A DNA stretch of 50,533 nt, from positions 1-50,533 of the IMG/VR virus record IMGVR_UViG_3300035682_001491, one strand, 5' to 3'. The notes under the pieces are model-generated. The model made no database searches. It worked only from the letters and a program-made list of their open reading frames with translations, and had not been told where the DNA came from. Positions 36,369 through 45,186 of this stretch are shown here, piece by piece. This DNA comes from a virus. A program made the position numbers and the translations under genes. Position 1 is the first letter of the stretch, and each line of letters begins with the position of its first letter.

Positions 36369-36941
36369 CTTTTTAATGTATACATCTGCATACATGTTTT
36401 CTTGTAATGCAAAACCAATAACTTCCCAGTCTTTGTTTTGATCTAAAAATTCACACACAACTTCAATAACACCGTAGTCTACTCCATGATCTTGGTCTAC
36501 TATATAGTCGTTAAACCCAATGATTCCATCTTCCGCTAAAAGCAAAAGGGAATTAATTAAATCAGTTTTACAGTGATTGTAGTCATGGTTAGCATCAATG
36601 TAAATATAGTCAAACTTTTTATCAAGTGTTGGCATAATGTCATCACTATATCCTCTATGATAAGTAATAGTTTTAACATTCTTAAATCTATTTTTTACAA
36701 AATCAAAATGTCCTGCTTTATTAAACCTATTGCAGTCAGGCCAATCGTTGGCTTTAAACACGTCTACAAGGTCAATAGAGACTGGATTAACTTCTTTTAT
36801 AAGTACTTCTGCATAGTCTCCAGCAAGTGTGCCTATCTCAAGTATTCTTGATCCCTTTGGTATGTGCTTGGCAAATTCTTCTTTGCTTGTAAAAAGTCTT
36901 GCATTATTTAGCTGATCTTGTGATATAGTTTTAATAGGCAT
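36360..36941 (-). CDS. Class I SAM methyltransferase
   Basis: 193 aa. Motif I SRILEIGTLAGDYA, motif II-like LVDVF, the acidic YIYIDANHDYN as in Methyltransf_24, and GIIGFNDYIVD. Probably an O-methyltransferase on a sugar. Convergent with the tRNA genes. Confidence 0.78.
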   Translation of the reverse strand: MPIKTISQDQLNNARLFTSKEEFAKHIPKGSRILEIGTLAGDYAEVLIKEVNPVSIDLVDVFKANDWPDCNRFNKAGHFDFVKNRFKNVKTITYHRGYSDDIMPTLDKKFDYIYIDANHDYNHCKTDLINSLLLLAEDGIIGFNDYIVDQDHGVDYGVIEVVCEFLDQNKDWEVIGFALQENMYADVYIKKRP

Positions 36942-36947
36942 AAGCCT

Positions 36948-36956
36948 AGTATATCA
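36948..36956 (-). promoter_or_regulatory. Leaderless promoter of 36360-36941
   Basis: TGATATACT, 6 nt, ATG at 36941. Confidence 0.65.
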
Positions 36957-36968
36957 GAGTCTCTAGTG

Positions 36969-36974
36969 TATAAT
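36969..36974 (+). promoter_or_regulatory. -10 box of 36982
   Basis: TATAAT, 7 nt, ATG at 36982. An ATG at 36973 overlaps the box itself, so 36982 is the start. Confidence 0.6.
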
Positions 36975-36981
36975 GATATAC

Positions 36982-37557
36982 ATGGGGTATCCAAATTGGT
37001 TTAATATAAGTGCCGTTAAATATTTTGATTTAATCTTACCACGCAGGTTTGCAGGTAAACCACTCATAGACTTTCTACAGATAGGTGCGTACACTGGTGA
37101 TGCTAGTGAATGGATGTTAGATAATATACTTACAGATCCAACTTCATGGCTTACTGATGTTGATACCTGGTCTGGGTCTGAAGAAGAAGCACACAAGAAA
37201 TTTGACTGGAATGAACTTGAACAGTTTTATGATAGCAGAATGTCTGCTTATACAAATGTATGTAAAGTTAAAGGGTACTCTGAAGAGTTCCTTAATACCG
37301 CTGAGAAATCACACTATGATTTTATATACATAGATGGCGATCATACTGCACATGGAGTATATACAGATGCAATACTTGGCTGGGATAAGCTAAAAATTAA
37401 TGGGATAATGGCATTTGATGACTACCTATGGCAACATGATACATACCAGGAACACCTTAGACCTAAGCCAGGAATAGATAGGTTTTTACAAGAGCATAGT
37501 GGTAAATATCAGATACTGATTATGGATGAGCAAGTTTGGATATTAAAGCATGAGTAA
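36982..37557 (+). CDS. Methyltransferase (Methyltransf_24-like)
   Basis: 191 aa. FLQIGAYTGDASEW is motif I, TDVDTW the acidic strand, FIYIDGDHTAHG and GIMAFDDYLW the later motifs. Likely acts on a sugar or surface polymer. Ends 8 bp inside the start of the GT25 gene, so the two are made together. Confidence 0.78.
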   Translation: MGYPNWFNISAVKYFDLILPRRFAGKPLIDFLQIGAYTGDASEWMLDNILTDPTSWLTDVDTWSGSEEEAHKKFDWNELEQFYDSRMSAYTNVCKVKGYSEEFLNTAEKSHYDFIYIDGDHTAHGVYTDAILGWDKLKINGIMAFDDYLWQHDTYQEHLRPKPGIDRFLQEHSGKYQILIMDEQVWILKHE

Positions 37558-39025
37558 GCTTAAAGGGTTTGGGCCAGCGTATGTTATAAATCTTAAAGAC
37601 CACACTCATAGATTAAAGAATGTAGAGGATCAGTTTAATAAGTACGGAGTAACTGATTATACTATTATTGAAGCAGTTGATGGTAGGAAAAGCGATCTTT
37701 CTGATCAAATATCTGGAAAGTATCCTAAGTTAAAACCATCAGAAATTGGATGCATGATATCTCATATTAAAACTATAAAGCATTGGCTTGATACTTCTGA
37801 TAGTGATTATGCAATTATAATGGAGGATGACTTTAGTTTTGATACAGTTGAGCATTGGTCATGGGATTGGCAATATGTAATAAATAATCTACCAAAAAGG
37901 TGGGATATTGTACAACTAATAATGATTAAGAATGAGCCAGTTAAATTTAGTCTTCATAAAAAAGAAAAGTATAACGTTAATACAAGAGGCTCGTATGAGT
38001 GGTCAACTGCATGCTATATTATTAATAGAAAATATGCAGAGTCATTTATTAAAGATCATACGATAGAAGATAAATATGTTCTTAAAAATTATGGATTGAA
38101 AAATCAAGCAGCAGATGTTATTTTGTATAACCTTGGTGAAGCATATTCTATGCCACTATTTACACATATACTAGATCCAAAAAATTCAATAAATAAAAAT
38201 CATGAAGACTTTCATTTAAAGTCTAGCAACTATATAAATAAATGGTGGGCAAAGAATGGTAAACTTTATCCCAAAGAACAATTTTTTAATATTAATGAAG
38301 GCCTCAATAATAAGGTTGGAAAACCAAATATTTGTTTTAAGATATTTCATAACGAAGAAGATACTCCTATGATGGAAAAAAGAAATATACTAACTAAGCG
38401 TGCTATCACACAACTGGAAAAAGATTTTGATAACTTTGATACGCCAACAATAATGATTAAAAACACAGACGACATAAAATCTTTTTATAAAAATGCACAA
38501 ATAAAGGTTGATCCAAAAGGATGGCTAGGTGAAGGTTGGAAGCCTGGAGAGCTTGGAATTTGGGCAAGTAACTATACGGCATGGAAAAACTTTTCTGAAT
38601 CTAGTTATGACCATATTATATTAATGGAAGATGATATACAACTTTCAAAAGACTTTAGTGAAAAACTATATGAGTACATAGACGAACTTCCAGAGGACTG
38701 GGATGTATTCACAGTTTATGTTCCTCCAACTGGCAACGTAAGATACAAGAAAGATGGAAAGCATCTGGACATTGGAAAGAAAAATGTATGTAAGGTTTAT
38801 CAATCATGGTCATGCTTATGCTATGTTGTAAGCAAGGATGGTGCTAAAAAATTAACTGAAATGGTAAAAACTCCAGTATCAAGACCAATTGATCACTATC
38901 TATTTTATAATGAAGATATAAATGTTTATGCTATAAAATACAATAGAGCTAATATTTGTAATATATATTCAACAACATCAACTGTTCAGCATACAAAAAA
39001 ACAAGATATGACAGGATATCTTTAA
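37550..39025 (+). CDS. Tandem GT25-family glycosyltransferase
   Basis: 491 aa with two GT25-like domains. Domain 1: AYVINLKDHTHRLKNV, IGCMISH, metal-binding MEDDF (E92-D94). Domain 2 (from about 255): GELGIWASNYTAWK, LMEDD (360-362), PEDWDVFT. GT25 includes LPS glycosyltransferases and animal collagen galactosyltransferases that act on hydroxylysine. The tandem arrangement resembles the latter. Acceptor here unknown. Confidence 0.82.
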   Translation: MSKLKGFGPAYVINLKDHTHRLKNVEDQFNKYGVTDYTIIEAVDGRKSDLSDQISGKYPKLKPSEIGCMISHIKTIKHWLDTSDSDYAIIMEDDFSFDTVEHWSWDWQYVINNLPKRWDIVQLIMIKNEPVKFSLHKKEKYNVNTRGSYEWSTACYIINRKYAESFIKDHTIEDKYVLKNYGLKNQAADVILYNLGEAYSMPLFTHILDPKNSINKNHEDFHLKSSNYINKWWAKNGKLYPKEQFFNINEGLNNKVGKPNICFKIFHNEEDTPMMEKRNILTKRAITQLEKDFDNFDTPTIMIKNTDDIKSFYKNAQIKVDPKGWLGEGWKPGELGIWASNYTAWKNFSESSYDHIILMEDDIQLSKDFSEKLYEYIDELPEDWDVFTVYVPPTGNVRYKKDGKHLDIGKKNVCKVYQSWSCLCYVVSKDGAKKLTEMVKTPVSRPIDHYLFYNEDINVYAIKYNRANICNIYSTTSTVQHTKKQDMTGYL

Positions 39026-39720
39026 ACAAACTTGTTGTAAAAATATTCTATTGCAGAACCTTTAGGAAGATCGTTCTTGTCAATGCCTTCTCTATTTAAG
39101 AATTGATTCCATATCTGCAGTGTGTGTGAATACTTACACTTTTCTAAGACTTCTTCTAGGTGTTCACTCATCCAAATCTTCTTCCATTGCCAAAAATGAA
39201 TTGGATAGAAAACCTTTGGTTGCTGTGCATATCTCAAAAGCCCAAGCTTTTTAGCACACTTGGTTACAAGTAGTGGACCTATTTCTGACCAAACTATCTT
39301 TGTCTTATCATAATTAACTGAATTATCTATTAGCATATTAACAAGGTTAGAGTCTTGTGGCATTCTTAATATGCCGTTTGCAAGTCGTCCCTCTTCTTCA
39401 TAGCCAAACAGATAATCTCCAAAATCCCATTTATGCCTAAGACATATAGAGTCTGTATCAGTCCATGTAAGTCCTGTCTTTTGTATCATTGTATATCTAA
39501 ACATATCAGCAAACGGTCCATATGAATTCTGTATTGTAAAAATCTCAGACTCAGGAATTATTTTATTTGCATCTTCTTTTACTACACCTTTTGGAACCTT
39601 CATGTCCATGTCATAAACAAACAGGGTAAAGGAATGACCATAATATATAAATGAAGCAAGAGCTGTTTGTTCAACCTTACTTAAAGGATTGCCTATCCAC
39701 AAAGATCCAAAATCAGCCAT
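39022..39720 (-). CDS. GT32/DXD-type glycosyltransferase
   Basis: 232 aa. N-terminal SLWIGNPLSKVEQTALAS, then ADMFRYTMIQKTGLTWTDTDS with a D-T-D metal site, like capsule and GT32 enzymes. Convergent with the GT25 gene (4 bp overlap). Confidence 0.78.
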   Translation of the reverse strand: MADFGSLWIGNPLSKVEQTALASFIYYGHSFTLFVYDMDMKVPKGVVKEDANKIIPESEIFTIQNSYGPFADMFRYTMIQKTGLTWTDTDSICLRHKWDFGDYLFGYEEEGRLANGILRMPQDSNLVNMLIDNSVNYDKTKIVWSEIGPLLVTKCAKKLGLLRYAQQPKVFYPIHFWQWKKIWMSEHLEEVLEKCKYSHTLQIWNQFLNREGIDKNDLPKGSAIEYFYNKFV

Positions 39721-39726
39721 GAGTAT

Positions 39727-39735
39727 ATCCTATCA
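39727..39735 (-). promoter_or_regulatory. Leaderless promoter of 39022-39720
   Basis: TGATAGGAT, 6 nt, ATG at 39720. Confidence 0.6.
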
Positions 39736-39769
39736 TAATAAAGAAGGCCAGCCTACGAATAGACTGGCC
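39735..39769 (-). terminator. Rho-independent terminator after 39785
   Basis: A near-perfect 10-bp stem with one C-A mismatch (GGCCAG core) and CGAA loop; on the - strand it is followed by TTCTTTATT. Confidence 0.75.
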
Positions 39770-39784
39770 CCCATATATATTGTA

Positions 39785-40051
39785 TTACTTTACTGGCTTC
39801 TTAGCAGCCTTCTTCTTTACAGGTGCCTTAGCAGCCTTCAGAGCCTCATCTACAGCCTTAGCATCTGGCAAGATACCAAATGACTTGTCGTTAGGGTTGA
39901 GTGCTCTAATGGCAACTGGTGCGATAGCAGCAACAAGTGCTGTCCATAGATCCTTTGGATCTGTCACGCCTGCCATGTATAGGGCAAGTCCTGATGCAAG
40001 TACTGATCTTCCGTATGAAGATAGTAGTGCCTTTAGTTGTTCTGTATTCAT
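39785..40051 (-). CDS. 88-aa holin-like protein with basic tail
   Basis: AGGAGG before the ATG at 40051. One or two hydrophobic segments (SVLASGLALYMAGV, LWTALVAAIAPVAIRAL) and a tail rich in Ala/Lys (KKKAAKKPVK). Small holin-like; other explanations are possible. Confidence 0.55.
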   Translation of the reverse strand: MNTEQLKALLSSYGRSVLASGLALYMAGVTDPKDLWTALVAAIAPVAIRALNPNDKSFGILPDAKAVDEALKAAKAPVKKKAAKKPVK

Positions 40052-40059
40052 TTTTCCTC

Positions 40060-40218
40060 CTAGGATATTACTCGTGTTAGTAATGTAAAGCCAATCCATA
40101 GACCAATAATTCCTGCGACTCCCGCAAAAACTGGTGGTGCTGGTACTGGCAATTTGAATGCTGCGAACACGACACCGCACCCAAAACCTGTTAGTGTTGA
40201 TAATAAAATATCTTTCAT
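40060..40218 (-). CDS. XapX-domain membrane protein
   Basis: 52 aa. FKLPVPAPPVFAGVAGIIGLW matches the XapX pattern (PVPAPP then G-x-x-G-I-x-G-x-W) of a two-span membrane family. GGAGGA upstream inside the end of the previous gene, ATGA overlap. Function unknown. Confidence 0.7.
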   Translation of the reverse strand: MKDILLSTLTGFGCGVVFAAFKLPVPAPPVFAGVAGIIGLWIGFTLLTRVIS

Positions 40219-40625
40219 TGTTCTTCCTCCGTTGGCAAAAGCTTTTTCAGTTCTTGATATTCTTTTGATATTTTTTTCATTGAATGATAGTGTGGGTATG
40301 CTTCACCTACAAGACCATATTCATCAAAGTATGCTATCTCAGGTTCAATCTCGTTAACAAATTTTGTTAGACCTTTTTGAACATCTTCAATGTAAAGATA
40401 AGCCCAATCACGTGAATCAGATAAAAATTTAATAAAGTTTTCTTTATGTACGTCACTGTCAGACTCTTCTTGCTTTGTGCTATTAAAAATGTCTTGAACT
40501 CTAGCCAGAGATACCACTAAGACTTTCATTCTTTGTCTTAGTGTGATTACCTTGAAAGTCATAGCTATTGCAATAATTGAAACAACTATAACAAGTGCTC
40601 CAGATATAAGTGTTACTGGTTCCAT
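40215..40625 (-). CDS. Membrane-anchored helical protein
   Basis: 136 aa. Residues 7-27 are one membrane span (ISGALVIVVSIIAIAMTF), then a long cytoplasmic helix with D-x-D and E residues. May be a spanin or holin partner. Unknown. Confidence 0.55.
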   Translation of the reverse strand: MEPVTLISGALVIVVSIIAIAMTFKVITLRQRMKVLVVSLARVQDIFNSTKQEESDSDVHKENFIKFLSDSRDWAYLYIEDVQKGLTKFVNEIEPEIAYFDEYGLVGEAYPHYHSMKKISKEYQELKKLLPTEEEQ

Positions 40626-40856
40626 TTACTTCACCGCTTCTCTAGATACTAACACAACTGCACCTTCCATTTCTAGTGCATTTTTTAGTTGAACAACATA
40701 TTGCAATGCTTTTATCTTTTCGTCATGACTCATTGATATAAAATCATACTCATTAAGCTTAATTGTAAGGAAATGTTCATTGTCTATTATATTAACCCCA
40801 AAACCTTTAGGAGCAAGTATAGAGTGAGCTGCTCTACGCATTGAGTCTGTATACAT
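40626..40856 (-). CDS. 76-aa phage protein
   Basis: MYTDSMRRAAHSIL, then beta strands (FLTIKLNEYDFISM) and a helix. One base shared with the next stop. Unknown. Confidence 0.6.
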   Translation of the reverse strand: MYTDSMRRAAHSILAPKGFGVNIIDNEHFLTIKLNEYDFISMSHDEKIKALQYVVQLKNALEMEGAVVLVSREAVK

Positions 40857-41161
40857 TAAACATCCTTCTTTCCATCATCTACAAAATTAAAGACTTCCTC
40901 AAGTGATTCCCAACCTAGATCTTCTTTTATTTCTAGTGCTGCAAGAAAAATATCCCACGTTTCATATACATATTGCTTTGCAAGCTTGCTTGGCTCTACA
41001 AGTTCATTGTCAATTAAAAATGCAATGGGCAAACCAATATCATTATATTCAATAAAGTCTTTAAAGTATTTGTCAGACTTATAGTCCATCCACAAGTCTC
41101 CAAGTATTGAACAGATTGCTTCAAAACTAGTTACTACTTCTCCATTGTTAGAGATTTCCAC
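40856..41161 (-). CDS. 101-aa acidic phage protein
   Basis: GTG start inside the end of the WhiB gene (28-nt overlap). Helical and acidic (EALEIKEDLGWESLEEVF-like end). Coupled to WhiB; may work with it, but there is no direct evidence. Confidence 0.55.
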   Translation of the reverse strand: MEISNNGEVVTSFEAICSILGDLWMDYKSDKYFKDFIEYNDIGLPIAFLIDNELVEPSKLAKQYVYETWDIFLAALEIKEDLGWESLEEVFNFVDDGKKDV

Positions 41162-41418
41162 ATCTCACCCCACTGTTCTTTTGTTCTATGTTTGCTAAAC
41201 TCTCTGGATATCTCACCATTTTCTAAGTATATGCCTCCCCATACTCCCCACTCTTTTCCTGACACGCCATTTGCAAAACATGTTTTTTGAACAGGGCAAG
41301 ACTTGCATAAGGTGTCTATTGATACTCTTACAAGCTCATTATCTTCATAGTGATCAAAAAATAAATTAGTATCAGAATCAAAACAGGCACCAGTATCTTT
41401 CCATAAGTGTTGTTTCAT
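41134..41418 (-). CDS. WhiB-family Fe-S transcription regulator
   Basis: 94 aa. Four Cys at 12, 38, 41 and 47 (C-x25-C-x2-C-x5-C) ligate a 4Fe-4S cluster; the turn GVWGG at 58-62 and the basic KHRTK after it are family marks. WhiB proteins bind the sigma-A region-4 surface and alter promoter use. In phages they can block or redirect host transcription. It is the most likely regulator for the unusual TGTCA-N11 promoters, but this is a guess. Confidence 0.88.
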   Translation of the reverse strand: MKQHLWKDTGACFDSDTNLFFDHYEDNELVRVSIDTLCKSCPVQKTCFANGVSGKEWGVWGGIYLENGEISREFSKHRTKEQWGEMWKSLTMEK

Positions 41419-41420
41419 AT

Positions 41421-41630
41421 CTATACCTTGTATCTATTTGGAATATCCCACCCATTACGATCAGGTACAAAGTTTTTAGCTAAAAACCACTTACCATTAC
41501 GATAGATTCCATTAATTGCTGTTTTAGCCATATCAGATTGCTTTGTTTCAACAACTGTCCAGCCATTCCAATGAAGGTTGTAGTTCTTTGCTACAATTTT
41601 TTCCATTGCTTCTAAATTATTTACTATCAT
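41421..41630 (-). CDS. 69-aa phage protein
   Basis: AAGGGG upstream. Trp-rich (NLHWNGWTVVE, NGWDIPNRYKV), beta-rich. Unknown. Confidence 0.6.
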   Translation of the reverse strand: MIVNNLEAMEKIVAKNYNLHWNGWTVVETKQSDMAKTAINGIYRNGKWFLAKNFVPDRNGWDIPNRYKV

Positions 41631-41639
41631 TTTTACCCC

Positions 41640-41990
41640 TTAGTATCGGAAAATTCCAACTTCAACATTATTTTTTTCAGCAATTGTAACAAGTTTTGAT
41701 ATAGGCTGCCTAGGCTTGCTTAAAAAAGCAAGATAATTTACATGAGACATGTTTTCCTCAATCCATGAAGAAGGAACCTTATGTAACTTAATCTTGCGTC
41801 CACGAGACTTCATTCCTCTTTCAGACAAATTACAAAACTCAGAAGCAAAAGAATTAATTGCTGCTGGTCCTGCTGAATAAATTACGAACTCTTTATCTCC
41901 AGTCTTCATTCCAGAAAGAGCAACACTCATAGCACGAAGAAAGACTTGATAATTATCAAAGTCCGTTGTTCCATGCACCGCTACTATCAT
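41640..41990 (-). CDS. Rossmann-like phage protein
   Basis: 116 aa from the ATG at 41990 (42002 is also open). MIVAVHGTTDFDNYQVF and VIYSAGPAA read as beta-alpha turns of a Rossmann-like domain, perhaps SLOG-like. Nucleotide ligand suggested but unproven. Overlaps the previous gene by 35 nt. Confidence 0.5.
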   Translation of the reverse strand: MIVAVHGTTDFDNYQVFLRAMSVALSGMKTGDKEFVIYSAGPAAINSFASEFCNLSERGMKSRGRKIKLHKVPSSWIEENMSHVNYLAFLSKPRQPISKLVTIAEKNNVEVGIFRY

Positions 41991-42381
41991 CAGAATTTCC
42001 ATTCTTTAAACTATCCAAAATGAATAGCATCTTATCAATATCCCGATTTGACATATTGCTTGTATCAACTGGCTTAACTGTTTCTGGATTAACTAATCCA
42101 TTAGCAATGTCTGCCACATAAAACATATTGTCATGTACCCAATATGCATGATCTTCAACCATTAGAACCCTTACGCTGTTATTCTTCAAATGCTTTCTAG
42201 CTTGTGAAGGACGCTTTGGTTCATCAAAAAGATCCTTTGGAATAAAGTGTTTTACTATGCTGTGTATATCACTTTGTGTATATACAACTTTAGCAAAGTA
42301 TTTTTTACTCCTTTTTACCGCTATTACAATTATAGAGCATCCCGCTATCAATGTCAAGCTGATAGCAAGCAATGTAATCAT
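41956..42381 (-). CDS. Membrane-anchored phage protein
   Basis: 141 aa. One membrane segment at residues 1-22 (MITLLAISLTLIAGCSIIVIA), then a basic, mixed domain. TAATG-linked to the 44-aa gene before it. Confidence 0.55.
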   Translation of the reverse strand: MITLLAISLTLIAGCSIIVIAVKRSKKYFAKVVYTQSDIHSIVKHFIPKDLFDEPKRPSQARKHLKNNSVRVLMVEDHAYWVHDNMFYVADIANGLVNPETVKPVDTSNMSNRDIDKMLFILDSLKNGNSDDSSGAWNNGL

Positions 42382-42515
42382 TAGTTTTCCTTTTTAGTAT
42401 GCTTAACAGTATAGTTATCAATGATAGATTTAACTGTACCGTTTTTATTTAAGCGCACAATCTTTCCATCTTTAATCTGTGTTGCATTAAAAGATCCAGC
42501 CTTTTTCTTTGGCAT
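42381..42515 (-). CDS. 44-aa basic protein
   Basis: Lys-rich (MPKKKAGSFNATQIKDGKIV). Exactly TAATG-coupled at both ends, which argues that it is real. Unknown. Confidence 0.55.
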   Translation of the reverse strand: MPKKKAGSFNATQIKDGKIVRLNKNGTVKSIIDNYTVKHTKKEN

Positions 42516-43498
42516 TACTTTTCACCCTCTTGTTTTGTATTAAATATATGAGTTAGTGATTCTGCTCTTGTATAATCCTTACCAAAGTCAGCAAACAATG
42601 CCTTATCTTTTTCACGATTAACAATTCCTCTTGACCATGAGAAACCTGCATCCCCACCCCATGCAAGCCACATTATGTATCCATTAGATGGGTTAGCTGT
42701 GTTTCCCCAGTCTTTGCCCTTCTTATCTACTTCGTGGCGTGAGAAGTATGAGTACATTCTTTTAACAGTACTAAGAGAAATAGTTTCTCCTCTTGCCAGC
42801 TGACCTGCACGAGTCCAACCAACTGCAGTTCCTGCACCAGTTGCCTTACCATCTTCTTTAAACTTAATTGCTCTACGAGCTGCAGATCTTGCTCCTGCTG
42901 GTGGTGAGTACCCATCTGCTTTTGAAACTGTATCTGTTTCATATTCAACTGTGTCGTCATCTTCAAACAGATCGTCTGCTTTTGCAGCAGGAACACAGTT
43001 AGGAACCCTCTTCCCATCTTTTCCTGGCTTCATTCCACGCTGTACATATCCATCCCAGCAAGGAGCTTGCTTGTTCATTTCATCTTTACAAACTGGACAG
43101 TCTGGACAATCAACATCTAATTCTTTGCATGTTTCACATCCACAACCTTGATATGCTTTATCAATTGAGGTACTTTCTGGGCAACAGTGAGACTTGCCAA
43201 TTGATGCGTCATACATTGCTATTTCAACTTCTGAATCCATTTCATGTCCTTCCAGACTATCAAGTCTTGTTGCATCCATATACATCATCCCAATACTATA
43301 AGCAGTCTCTTCCCACTTACCGTCTTCTTGCTCATACATCCTGACAGACATAGCTGGGTTGTCTGGTGGCATTGACTCAAGGGCATACTCAGAACCAGGG
43401 GTTCCTAGTGTTCCACCCTCTATCATAATGTGTTCTACCCTACCATGAACCATGCCTTCTTTGGTCATGCCCATTACAAAATCGCCTTCTTTTATCAT
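42515..43498 (-). CDS. Head/prohead-associated phage protein with zinc ribbon
   Basis: 327 aa. The N-terminal half (GDFVMGMTKEGMVHGRVE) has a beta barrel-like part; then a Cys-rich segment at about residues 104-147 with at least nine Cys; the C-terminal YSPPAGARSAARRAIKFKE and MWLAWGGDAGFSW is a domain that in other phages is linked to portal or prohead-protease proteins. Leaderless promoter before it. Confidence 0.65.
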   Translation of the reverse strand: MIKEGDFVMGMTKEGMVHGRVEHIMIEGGTLGTPGSEYALESMPPDNPAMSVRMYEQEDGKWEETAYSIGMMYMDATRLDSLEGHEMDSEVEIAMYDASIGKSHCCPESTSIDKAYQGCGCETCKELDVDCPDCPVCKDEMNKQAPCWDGYVQRGMKPGKDGKRVPNCVPAAKADDLFEDDDTVEYETDTVSKADGYSPPAGARSAARRAIKFKEDGKATGAGTAVGWTRAGQLARGETISLSTVKRMYSYFSRHEVDKKGKDWGNTANPSNGYIMWLAWGGDAGFSWSRGIVNREKDKALFADFGKDYTRAESLTHIFNTKQEGEK

Positions 43499-43504
43499 AT
43501 ACTG

Positions 43505-43513
43505 ATTATATCA
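43505..43513 (-). promoter_or_regulatory. Leaderless promoter of 42515-43498
   Basis: TGATATAAT, 6 nt, ATG at 43498. Confidence 0.65.
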
Positions 43514-43549
43514 GAATTGTTGATTATATTAATTGGTTTTATCCCTGTG

Positions 43550-44608
43550 TTATTTTTCAGTAAAGCCTATTTTTGCTTTAGCAGCCATCAAGGACTCTTT
43601 ATCTGGAGCCCCCCAATAACCTAAATATTCACCACTAAATATTTCCTTATATATTTTTTCAGAATCAGCATGCATTCTACCTTGATAGTCTGAGCCAGAT
43701 TGATTAATATTTTTGTTCATTCTCCAATTCCATTCTGGATCTATAAAATCATTATTTTTATCGCTGGGAAGAGTTTGTTCGTGATACTTATTTAATGTTA
43801 AAAGAAGGGGATGCTTTATGGCAAAAATTTTATATCCTCTAGACAAAAGCCTTAATCCATGATTAATTTGATCTCCATTGAAAAAATCTGATGGGTCGTG
43901 CATAACTTCCCTTATAGTGCTATATTTAAAAAATACCAATGAGGCATGTATACAATTTACTTCTTCATACTCCTCGGACTCAAAAATATGTGTTCCATAT
44001 GTGATTGGTAAACCAACATTATATTCGGAAAAATGTTTTCCTTGCCAACCATCAAACCTAATCTCTGGCTTTGTATTATGATAGTCTATTAATTCATGAT
44101 ATTTATTGTTGTAAGGATCTATCTTGTTTTTACCGTCTGTTGATAGTGCAGTATCTGTAGAAAACATTGTGTCTCTATCTTTTGTATCATAGTATAGGTT
44201 TCCTCTTGGGATTGCAGTTAAAACCAATCTATCAGTTTTAGCATGGTCAACAATTTTTTCAAAATTCTCTATAAGCTTTAAGTCCCAATCTTTTGTGAAT
44301 ACTGTGTGTGCATCTATTTGCAAAACATAATCATGTTTACGTGTGGATAAAAGAGATGCGTTCATTCTTCCAAAACCAGTTCCCATAGGTGATGGTGTGA
44401 ATATCTCAGCATAGAATATGTTTGAATTATTTGTAAAAAAATCATTGTCTAATAGTGAGTGCTCTTTTGTTAATATGTTGTTAAATACACCAAAGAATAT
44501 TCTATCTGGTTTATTGGCCATCAGCATTGCACTTTTAATTGTTTGCTCAAGAAAGTATTCTTCACATGATGCCATTGTAACAAAAATTGTATTTTCTATA
44601 TTATTCAT
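43550..44608 (-). CDS. GT60-like (PF11397-type) GlcNAc transferase
   Basis: 352 aa. Landmarks of the family: IFVTMASCEEYFLEQTIKSA at the N-terminus, LQIDAHTVF (97-101 with D, H) for the sugar-nucleotide and metal, and SLVFFKYSTIREV later. This family includes the enzyme that adds GlcNAc to 4-hydroxyproline of Skp1 in Dictyostelium. With many prolyl-hydroxylase-like genes in this genome, hydroxyproline is a plausible acceptor. Last gene of the operon that starts near 47965. Confidence 0.72.
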   Translation of the reverse strand: MNNIENTIFVTMASCEEYFLEQTIKSAMLMANKPDRIFFGVFNNILTKEHSLLDNDFFTNNSNIFYAEIFTPSPMGTGFGRMNASLLSTRKHDYVLQIDAHTVFTKDWDLKLIENFEKIVDHAKTDRLVLTAIPRGNLYYDTKDRDTMFSTDTALSTDGKNKIDPYNNKYHELIDYHNTKPEIRFDGWQGKHFSEYNVGLPITYGTHIFESEEYEEVNCIHASLVFFKYSTIREVMHDPSDFFNGDQINHGLRLLSRGYKIFAIKHPLLLTLNKYHEQTLPSDKNNDFIDPEWNWRMNKNINQSGSDYQGRMHADSEKIYKEIFSGEYLGYWGAPDKESLMAAKAKIGFTEK

Positions 44609-44942
44609 TTTTATTTATCACCCTTTTTAGTTCTTGTAATGACCACCTTTCTTGTTTAGAAAGTGCCTGTATTTCTTTTGGATCGTAAGATTTTTTAGTT
44701 AAAGATATTGCTGGGTCTTCCATTAATAAATCTATATTTACATATCCTTTTTCCCAAAGAGCCATTAGTTCAGCATTTACAAAGTTAAGATGGTCAGCAT
44801 AAAGCTCTGGCATTATTTCTTTTACTTTTGGTGTAAAAGCATAAAGCATTTCTCCACTATCAGGATCTACTCCTGCTACCTCTATTCCACCTTCAAGAAT
44901 TAAGTAGTCTATCATTTCACTAATACGCTCATCATCAAACAT
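44601..44942 (-). CDS. 113-aa phage protein
   Basis: Acidic, helical N-terminus (MFDDERISEMIDYLILEGG), then beta. Overlaps its neighbours by 8 nt each. Unknown. Confidence 0.6.
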   Translation of the reverse strand: MFDDERISEMIDYLILEGGIEVAGVDPDSGEMLYAFTPKVKEIMPELYADHLNFVNAELMALWEKGYVNIDLLMEDPAISLTKKSYDPKEIQALSKQERWSLQELKRVINKNE

Positions 44943-45186
44943 CTATAAAGTCCAAGAACTCTTGACGAGTCTTTGCACCATTCATACGCTTTATTTCTCT
45001 TCCATCTTCCAAGAGTACGTATGTTGGAATAGACTTAATGCCAAACTTTTCTAATAGCTCTATCTCTGTATCTGCATCAACAAAAATAAAATCAATCACT
45101 CCATCTTTTTTTAATTCTTCTGCAACTGGTCTTGTACGCTGACAAGGGTTACACCACTCAGCAGTAAAGTAAAGGACGTGGCTCAT
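44935..45186 (-). CDS. Thioredoxin-like protein
   Basis: 83 aa. Active-site WCNPC at 11-15, cis-Pro in IPTYVLL. Too short for full-length thioredoxin; similar to small phage glutaredoxin/thioredoxins. Could reduce ribonucleotide reductase or keep Cys-rich proteins reduced. Overlaps SNase-like gene (ATGA). Confidence 0.85.
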   Translation of the reverse strand: MSHVLYFTAEWCNPCQRTRPVAEELKKDGVIDFIFVDADTEIELLEKFGIKSIPTYVLLEDGREIKRMNGAKTRQEFLDFIDV

